From Phycisphaeraceae bacterium (GTDB taxonomy: Bacteria; Planctomycetota; Phycisphaerae; Phycisphaerales; UBA1924): a stretch of 6,968 nucleotides of DNA. The notes under the pieces were generated by a model. It made no database searches. It saw only the letters and a program-made list of their open reading frames with translations, and had not been told where the DNA came from. The stretch lies in contig WUAJ01000126.1 of assembly GCA_009827215.1 (NCBI GenBank), positions 1-6,968 on the forward strand, read 5' to 3'. Below are positions 1 to 4,432 of this stretch, piece after piece; the first letter of the stretch is position 1; each line of letters opens with the position of its first letter. A program made the translations under genes and the position numbers.

Positions 1-2
1 GC

Positions 3-701
3 TTCAAGGATCTCTTTGGTGATGGATCACAGTGGGGCATCGAGATCCAATACGCCGAACAGCCTTCGCCTGACGGTTTGGCGCAAGCATTCCTGATTGG
101 TGAGGACTACATCGATGGGCATCCATCAGCCCTGATTCTTGGGGACAACATTTTCTATGGTCATTCGATGCATTCGATTCTGACCGATGCGGACGCGACG
201 GACAGTGGAGCGACGGTGTTCGCGTACCATGTTCACGATCCACAGCGCTACGGCGTGGTCGAGTTTGATCAGCATGGGACCGCGATCAGTTTGGAAGAAA
301 AACCCAAAGTCCCCAAGTCACACTTTGCGGTGACCGGGTTGTACTTCTACGACAACCAAGTGGTTGAGTTTGCCAAACAACTCAAGCCATCTGCGCGTGG
401 GGAGCTCGAGATTACCGATCTGAATCGGATGTACCTCGAACGAGACGAACTCAGTGTTCAGCAACTCGGACGCGGCTACGCGTGGCTCGATACCGGAACA
501 CACGAGAGCTTGCTCCAAGCTCAGCACTTCGTGCAAACGATTGAGCATCGTCAGGGTTTGAAGATCGCGTGTCCTGAGGAGATCGCGTTCCATCACGGCT
601 GGATCAGTGCTCAAGAGCTTACCAAACTCGCAGAGGCGCACAACGGCAACGAATATGGCAAGTATCTCCGGATGATCGTCGAAGAGGGGCGAGCAGGATG
701 A
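3..701 (+). CDS. rfbA: Glucose-1-phosphate thymidylyltransferase (5'-truncated)
   Basis: RfbA/RmlA joins dTTP and glucose-1-phosphate to give dTDP-glucose, the first step of dTDP-L-rhamnose synthesis, in the cytoplasm. The reading frame is open from base 3, so the gene enters from upstream. The 232 visible codons compare with a usual length of about 290, so roughly the first 60 residues are missing, including the N-terminal GxGTRL nucleotide-binding loop. Visible family motifs are QPSPDGLAQAF (from about nt 60), the metal-binding LGDNIFYG (nt 138-161), EEKP of the sugar-binding region (nt 294-305), TGLYFYD and AWLDTGTHESL. The match runs continuously to the C-terminus without frameshift. The stop overlaps the rfbC start as ATGA, which implies translational coupling. 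The family call is secure; the 5' end lies outside the window. Confidence 0.96.
   Translation, partial: FKDLFGDGSQWGIEIQYAEQPSPDGLAQAFLIGEDYIDGHPSALILGDNIFYGHSMHSILTDADATDSGATVFAYHVHDPQRYGVVEFDQHGTAISLEEKPKVPKSHFAVTGLYFYDNQVVEFAKQLKPSARGELEITDLNRMYLERDELSVQQLGRGYAWLDTGTHESLLQAQHFVQTIEHRQGLKIACPEEIAFHHGWISAQELTKLAEAHNGNEYGKYLRMIVEEGRAG
681..690 (+). promoter_or_regulatory. Ribosome-binding site of rfbC
   Basis: The purine-rich stretch GAAGAGGGG contains GAGG at 684-687, ten bases before the ATG at 698. It lies inside the end of rfbA and supports the 698 start and translation coupled across the ATGA overlap. Confidence 0.6.
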
Positions 702-1258
702 AGTTCACCCAGACCAAGATCCAGGATGTCTATGTGCTCGAGCCGAGGGTCTTTGTCGATAAGCGCGGCTGGTTTACAGAAAGCTTCCACGCTGAGAAGT
801 TCGAGAAAGCGATCGGCATCCGTCCCGACTTCAAACAGGACAACCATTCGAAATCCACGAAGGGTGTGCTTCGAGGTCTGCACTTCCAGACGCCTCCATA
901 TGAGCAAGGGAAACTGGTCCGCGTTGTGGAGGGTGAGATCTTCGATGTCGCGGTCGATATCCGTCCGGGCTCTGGGACATTTGGGAAATGGGTCGGGGAA
1001 TATTTATCAGCAGAGAGTCATCGTCAGCTTTGGATCCCGGAGGGATTCGCGCATGGCTTTTTGACGCTCTCTGAAACTGCCCAGGTGCTGTATAAAGCAA
1101 CGAGTGTGTACGCGCCTGAGCAAGAGCGATCCATCGCGTGGGATGATCCGGAGATCGGTATTGATTGGCCCGAGGTTGATGAAATCGTGCTTTCTGAGAA
1201 AGATCGTCAAGCGCCATCGATCTCGATGATGTTGCTAGCCGATGAGCGGGTTGATTGA
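698..1258 (+). CDS. rfbC: dTDP-4-dehydrorhamnose 3,5-epimerase
   Basis: RfbC/RmlC epimerises C3 and C5 of dTDP-4-keto-6-deoxyglucose, the third step to dTDP-L-rhamnose. The 186 residues match the family's normal length of about 180-200. The cupin core is plain: VLRGLHFQ with the catalytic base His62, Lys72 in the QGKLVR strand, WIPEGFAHGF (residues 112-121) and the segment QVLYKATSVYAPEQE, where Tyr132 takes the place of the family's catalytic acid. IAWDDPEIGIDWP closes the core. The start ATG has a good GAGG site and overlaps rfbA by 4 nt. Downstream it overlaps the wzm ATG by 17 nt, or ends 10 nt before an alternative wzm GTG. Its place beside rfbA makes the rhamnose pathway role firm. No key residue appears to be missing. 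Confidence 0.96.
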   Translation: MKFTQTKIQDVYVLEPRVFVDKRGWFTESFHAEKFEKAIGIRPDFKQDNHSKSTKGVLRGLHFQTPPYEQGKLVRVVEGEIFDVAVDIRPGSGTFGKWVGEYLSAESHRQLWIPEGFAHGFLTLSETAQVLYKATSVYAPEQERSIAWDDPEIGIDWPEVDEIVLSEKDRQAPSISMMLLADERVD

Positions 1259-2069
1259 GGATCACATCGTGGGTCAAGCGAGACAATCCATTTGGTCCAG
1301 GCGTGCATTGATCCAGCAGCTTGTTTCTCAGCAGATCAGCGCTCGCTACAAGCAATCCGTGCTTGGCGCTGTATGGGCCGTGGTGAATCCATTGTTGACG
1401 CTCATGGTTTATGCGTTCGTGTTTCTTGTCGTATTCAGACCTCGCGTGGAAACTGGTGCGAGCGATTCGACAGCGTATGTGCTGAGTCTTTTCAGTGGGA
1501 TCGTGATCTTTGGCGTGTTTTCTGAAGTCGTGTCGCTGTCGCCGATGATGATTGTGAATCGACCCTCGCTTGTGAAGAAGGTGGTCTTCCCGATTGAGGT
1601 GCTCCCTGTTGTTGCTTTCGGGACCGCTTCTGTCTTTGGGGTCATCGGTTTGGGTTTGCTCTTGTTGGCAACTCTGATCTTTGGGATTGGGTTGGGATTC
1701 AAGCTGTTGTTGTTGCCTGTGATTTTCATTCCGTTGTATCTTGTGACTGTCGGACTGGGTTGGTTCTTTGCGTCAACCGGGGCGTATTTACGTGACACCC
1801 AGCATGTGATCCGAGCGGCATTGCAGTTGTTGTTCTTTATGACACCGATTGTGTGGACCATTGATGTGCTTCCGAGCGAACGGATGCAAACACTGATCTT
1901 GCTCAATCCGATCGCGGTGGTGGTTGAGTCATCGCGTTTGGTTATTCTGCAAAACCAGTACCCAGCTTGGTATTGGCTCTTGTACGCGACGATCGTGGGA
2001 ATATTCGTGTATGCCTTTGGTCGCTGGTGGTTCGAGCGGACACGAGGGGGATTCTCCGATGTCGTCTGA
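1242..2069 (+). CDS. wzm: Polysaccharide ABC exporter, permease subunit (Wzm-like)
   Basis: This is an inner-membrane ABC-2 type permease that carries lipid-linked polysaccharide across the membrane together with Wzt. Its 275 residues are typical of Wzm/KpsM/TagG proteins. The cytoplasmic N-terminal helix ends in RYKQSVLGAVWAVVNPL (residues 35-51), a family hallmark. Hydrophobic segments lie at roughly 45-66, 79-98, 120-147, 154-180, 190-208 and 243-262, giving six predicted spans. AYLRDTQHVI (181-190) and the FFMTPIVW region (198-205) are also characteristic. The ATG at 1242 overlaps rfbC by 17 nt and has only a weak ribosome-binding site; a GTG at 1269 has a clean GAGG eight bases upstream and would remove nine residues. 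The stop overlaps wzt by 11 nt. Pairing with the adjacent ATPase supports the role. The exact sugar cargo cannot be read from the permease. Confidence 0.93.
   Translation: MSGLIEDHIVGQARQSIWSRRALIQQLVSQQISARYKQSVLGAVWAVVNPLLTLMVYAFVFLVVFRPRVETGASDSTAYVLSLFSGIVIFGVFSEVVSLSPMMIVNRPSLVKKVVFPIEVLPVVAFGTASVFGVIGLGLLLLATLIFGIGLGFKLLLLPVIFIPLYLVTVGLGWFFASTGAYLRDTQHVIRAALQLLFFMTPIVWTIDVLPSERMQTLILLNPIAVVVESSRLVILQNQYPAWYWLLYATIVGIFVYAFGRWWFERTRGGFSDVV
1256..1260 (+). promoter_or_regulatory. Candidate ribosome-binding site for an alternative GTG start of wzm
   Basis: TGAGG spans the rfbC stop codon and ends eight bases before an in-frame GTG at 1269. The annotated ATG at 1242 has no comparable site, so wzm may truly begin at 1269 and give a 266-residue protein. 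All conserved permease motifs lie downstream of both starts. Confidence 0.35.
2044..2050 (+). promoter_or_regulatory. Ribosome-binding site of wzt
   Basis: GAGGGGG lies eight bases before the ATG at 2059, inside the end of wzm. It decides the wzt start: the same frame is open from an ATG at 1924, but that extension runs through wzm coding sequence and has no such site. Confidence 0.7.
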
Positions 2070-3477
2070 TACGAATCAAACTCCAGGAAATGATGAGTAC
2101 GCTGTGCGTGTGCGAGATCTTGGCAAGATGTACGAGATCTACACCAAGCCTGCGGATCGACTCAAGCAATACATTTTCGGTAAGCGACGCCAGTTCTTTA
2201 CGGAGTTCTGGGCGCTCCAGAAGATCAGTTTCGATGTCCATCAGGGAGAAACACTGGGGATCATCGGCCGTAATGGTGCTGGGAAGACCACGCTGCTGCA
2301 ATGCATCGCCGGAACACTGAATCCCACAACAGGCACCACGGAGACCAAAGGCAGAATCACGGCGATGCTTGAGCTTGGGAGTGGATTCAACCCTGAGTTT
2401 ACCGGCCGTGAAAATGTGTTCCTCAATGGCACGGTGCTGGGAATCTCAAAGAATGAGATGCAATCCCGTCTTGAGAGCATCGAGTCATTCGCGGACATCG
2501 GTGCGTTCTTTGATTGTCCTGTGAAAACCTATTCCAAAGGGATGTACGCAAGACTCGCGTTCAGTATTCTTGCGAATATCGATCCCGATGTGTTCATTGT
2601 CGATGAAGCACTCGCGGTCGGAGACGCCATTTTCCGGCATCGGTGCATGCATCGGATCAATCAAATGAAAGAGCGCGGCGTGACGATCTTGTATGTCGCT
2701 CACGACGCCTCCTCTATGAAACGCTTGTGTGATCGTGTCGTATGGATCGAGGATGGATCGCTGAGAATGATCGGGGAAGCGAGCGATGTGGTGGATGCCT
2801 ATCTCGAGCATCAGTTCAAGATCACTAGCGATGTGAGTGAACGGAAGCCAGTCGCTGATTCGAAAACGCAATCAGAGTCGATTGATGCTGAACGGTATAA
2901 ACCTGCAGAAACAAAGTCGCACAATCAAGTCAATGACTGTAGTTTGAGTAGTGAATCGCTGTTCGGAGGTCATGAGATGACGATCCCTGCAGGGGATTAT
3001 CGAGTGGGCGATAAAAGGCTCGAAGTTCAGGGTATCGGTGTCTATGACGAGCACGGCAGGCAGTTGCAGTCCATCGAATCAGGGAAACCGATCTGGTTGA
3101 GGATGAGCTTCAAGAACAACAGCATCAATGATCCAGATGCGAAGCTCCAAACCGGTTGGACTATCCGCGATCTTCAAGGCGAACCGATTTCCTCAACCAA
3201 CACTGGGGCAGAAGGGTCTGAGGTGCCTTGCCCCGCGATCGGGGAGTGCACCACGATCGCATGGAAACTCTCGATGCCGATGCTCCGCGGCGGAAGCTAC
3301 TCCATCACCATGGGATTGAGCGTGCTCGATGATGAAGGACATCCGCAGGTTGCTGATCGTGTGGTCAACGCGACGATCATTCAAATCCACGCGACGAATC
3401 AAGTACATGGCTTGATACGAGTCCCGGTTGAGATCGAGTACCAGACGGACTCCAGTCTCGCAGGGAAGGACGCATGA
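2059..3477 (+). CDS. wzt: Polysaccharide ABC exporter, ATPase subunit with C-terminal carbohydrate-binding domain (Wzt-like)
   Basis: This is the ATPase that drives Wzm-mediated export. It has 472 residues counted from the ATG at 2059. The ABC domain (about 14-250) shows Walker A GRNGAGKTT (70-78, Lys76), the exporter-type LELGSGFNPEFTGREN (104-119) in place of a standard Q-loop, the degenerate signature YSKGMYARLAF (158-168), Walker B VFIVDEALAVGD (178-189) and the switch His215 in YVAHD. After a polar linker (about 252-305), a beta-rich domain (about 310-465) with WTIRDLQGEPISSTNT and GGSYSITMGL resembles Wzt_C. In E. coli O8/O9a and Klebsiella O12-type systems that domain binds the modified non-reducing end of the glycan before export; the ligand here is unknown. 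The gene overlaps wzm by 11 nt and the downstream sulfotransferase by 4 nt, so stoichiometric expression is likely. The ATPase call is secure; the C-terminal assignment is strong but made by eye. Confidence 0.94.
   Translation: MSSDTNQTPGNDEYAVRVRDLGKMYEIYTKPADRLKQYIFGKRRQFFTEFWALQKISFDVHQGETLGIIGRNGAGKTTLLQCIAGTLNPTTGTTETKGRITAMLELGSGFNPEFTGRENVFLNGTVLGISKNEMQSRLESIESFADIGAFFDCPVKTYSKGMYARLAFSILANIDPDVFIVDEALAVGDAIFRHRCMHRINQMKERGVTILYVAHDASSMKRLCDRVVWIEDGSLRMIGEASDVVDAYLEHQFKITSDVSERKPVADSKTQSESIDAERYKPAETKSHNQVNDCSLSSESLFGGHEMTIPAGDYRVGDKRLEVQGIGVYDEHGRQLQSIESGKPIWLRMSFKNNSINDPDAKLQTGWTIRDLQGEPISSTNTGAEGSEVPCPAIGECTTIAWKLSMPMLRGGSYSITMGLSVLDDEGHPQVADRVVNATIIQIHATNQVHGLIRVPVEIEYQTDSSLAGKDA
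3463..3470 (+). promoter_or_regulatory. Ribosome-binding site of the stand-alone sulfotransferase
   Basis: GGGAAGGA ends three bases before the ATG at 3474 and six before the adjacent in-frame ATG at 3477. The spacing favours 3477, which would drop one Met from the protein. Confidence 0.5.
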
Positions 3478-4232
3478 TGCGTGTTGGCTTTCTCCTCTGC
3501 GGCGTACAGAAAGCTGGGACCAGCGCGATGGATCAATACCTGCGTCAGCATCCGCAGTTGTGTCTCGCGGATCGGAAGGAAGTGCACTACTTTGACGATG
3601 ACAAGCAGTTTGCGCATGGATCATCGGATCATGAGTGGTATCACCAGTGGTTCACTCCGACAGAACAGCACACGCTGATCGGAGAGTGCACGCCGGCTTA
3701 TCTCTATTGGAATGACGCGATGAAGAGGATTCAGGAGTACAACCCTGAAATGAAACTCATCGTGATTCTGAGAAACCCGATCGAGCGTGCATACTCGCAT
3801 TGGGCGATGGAGATCGGACGCGGTCAGGAAGATCGGCCGTTCATCGAAGCGATCAACGAGGAGTCAGAGCGACTCGGATCTGAGACACAGCAATGCTTGG
3901 TTCGTTCGTATCTTGATCGTGGGTTTTACAGCAAGCAGCTCACTCGGATGTGGTCCCTGTTCCCGAAGGAGCAAACGCTCATCCTTCGCTATGAGTCGCT
4001 GTCAAGACAGCCGCAGGCGATGCTGGAAGCGGTCTTTGAATTTCTGGAAGTAGACCAAACGGTACAGATTAAGCCGGCGCTGGTGCATCAAACTGAGTAT
4101 CCGCGTTCGATGTCCAAAGCTGAGCATGAGTTGTTGATCGAGATCTTCTCCGATGAGATCCAGCGACTCGAGCAGCTCTTCGGCTGGGATTGTCGAGATT
4201 GGGTTAATCAATCCTCTGTTGGAGCTTCTTAG
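3474..4232 (+). CDS. PAPS-dependent sulfotransferase, heparan N-sulfotransferase-like (Sulfotransfer_1 type)
   Basis: The protein is predicted to transfer sulfate from PAPS to a sugar hydroxyl or amine, probably on the exported glycan and in the cytoplasm; no signal peptide is visible. It has 252 residues, a normal length for the catalytic domain. The 5'-phosphosulfate loop is CGVQKAGTSAMDQYL (from residue 9), with Lys13. KEVHYF (35-40) matches the KExHFF motif of NDST enzymes, whose Glu is catalytic (Glu36 here). GECTPAYLY (70-78) follows. The 3'-phosphate site LRNPIERAYSHW (99-110) has the spaced Arg100 and Ser108. RYESLSRQP (172-180) and LFGWD near the end are also typical. Start and stop codons overlap wzt as ATGATG, so translation is coupled to the exporter. 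The sulfated substrate cannot be inferred. It differs clearly from the second sulfotransferase domain downstream. Confidence 0.9.
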   Translation: MMRVGFLLCGVQKAGTSAMDQYLRQHPQLCLADRKEVHYFDDDKQFAHGSSDHEWYHQWFTPTEQHTLIGECTPAYLYWNDAMKRIQEYNPEMKLIVILRNPIERAYSHWAMEIGRGQEDRPFIEAINEESERLGSETQQCLVRSYLDRGFYSKQLTRMWSLFPKEQTLILRYESLSRQPQAMLEAVFEFLEVDQTVQIKPALVHQTEYPRSMSKAEHELLIEIFSDEIQRLEQLFGWDCRDWVNQSSVGAS

Positions 4233-4373
4233 TGTCTTCTGGAGGCATTTGGGAGGAAGATTGCATGATCCGTATCCCTAGGGGCTTATACTTCTTATCG
4301 CCGAAGAACTGCGGGAATAGGGGACCATCAGCTCGAAGATCTCCGGATGCATGTAGTCGTTTTGGGAAGGTCT
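4233..4373 (+). other. 141-nt intergenic gap, the only one in the window
   Basis: All other gene junctions overlap. The gap holds two SD-like GGAGG sequences (4241-4245 and 4252-4256), an ATG at 4265, the 8-bp palindrome CCCTAGGG (4276-4283) and a TATACT box (4287-4292). A TTGCAT lies at 4261-4266, but its 20-bp distance to TATACT is too long for a standard sigma-70 promoter. No stem followed by a T-run was found, so no terminator is called. The gap could hold an internal promoter or an mRNA-processing or translational control site for the very long gene that follows; that is inference. Confidence 0.5.
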
Positions 4374-4432
4374 ATGAGCAACGCACAGGACGCAGACAAT
4401 CAACCGAACCGCAATGCAGGCCGCGATCATAG
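4265..4432 (+). CDS. Doubtful 55-residue upstream ORF with a strong ribosome-binding site
   Basis: An ATG at 4265 is preceded by GGAGGA (4252-4257) with a seven-base spacer, one of the best ribosome-binding sites in the window. The frame runs 55 codons and overlaps the start of the fusion gene by 59 nt in another frame. The predicted peptide is basic, rich in Arg, Pro and Cys in its second half, and matches no family I recognise; the part from 4374 on is simply out-of-frame reading of the fusion gene. It could be a leader ORF that delivers ribosomes to the fusion start, the decayed start of a gene, or chance. The same frame also extends back to a GTG at 4232. I doubt that it makes a functional protein. 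Confidence 0.2.
   Translation: MIRIPRGLYFLSPKNCGNRGPSARRSPDACSRFGKVYEQRTGRRQSTEPQCRPRS
4365..4370 (+). promoter_or_regulatory. Candidate ribosome-binding site of the fusion gene
   Basis: GGAAGG ends only three bases before the ATG at 4374, shorter than the usual spacing. An in-frame ATG at 4347 has no better site. This leaves the start of the fusion gene uncertain by nine codons. Confidence 0.35.

Noticed and set aside
831..1355. 174-codon minus-strand frame
   Set aside because: Antisense to rfbC and wzm, both of which match known families over their full length; the translation has no recognisable motif.
1409..1906. 165-codon minus-strand frame
   Set aside because: Antisense of the hydrophobic core of wzm; the Asn/Lys/Thr-rich composition is the expected complement of Val/Leu/Phe codons.
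1924..2058. 45-residue N-terminal extension of wzt
   Set aside because: The extra codons overlap wzm and read as out-of-frame permease sequence. The ATG at 2059 has a strong GAGGGGG site and gives the normal Wzt N-terminus.
4233..4262. Transcription terminator after the stand-alone sulfotransferase
   Set aside because: The only stem is a 5-bp TCTTC/GAAGA pairing with a 16-base loop, is not GC-rich and is not followed by a T-run.
4261..4292. Sigma-70 promoter TTGCAT ... TATACT
   Set aside because: The spacing is 20 bp, outside the usual 16-18 bp, and the -35 is a partial match. It is kept only as a remark, not called as a promoter.
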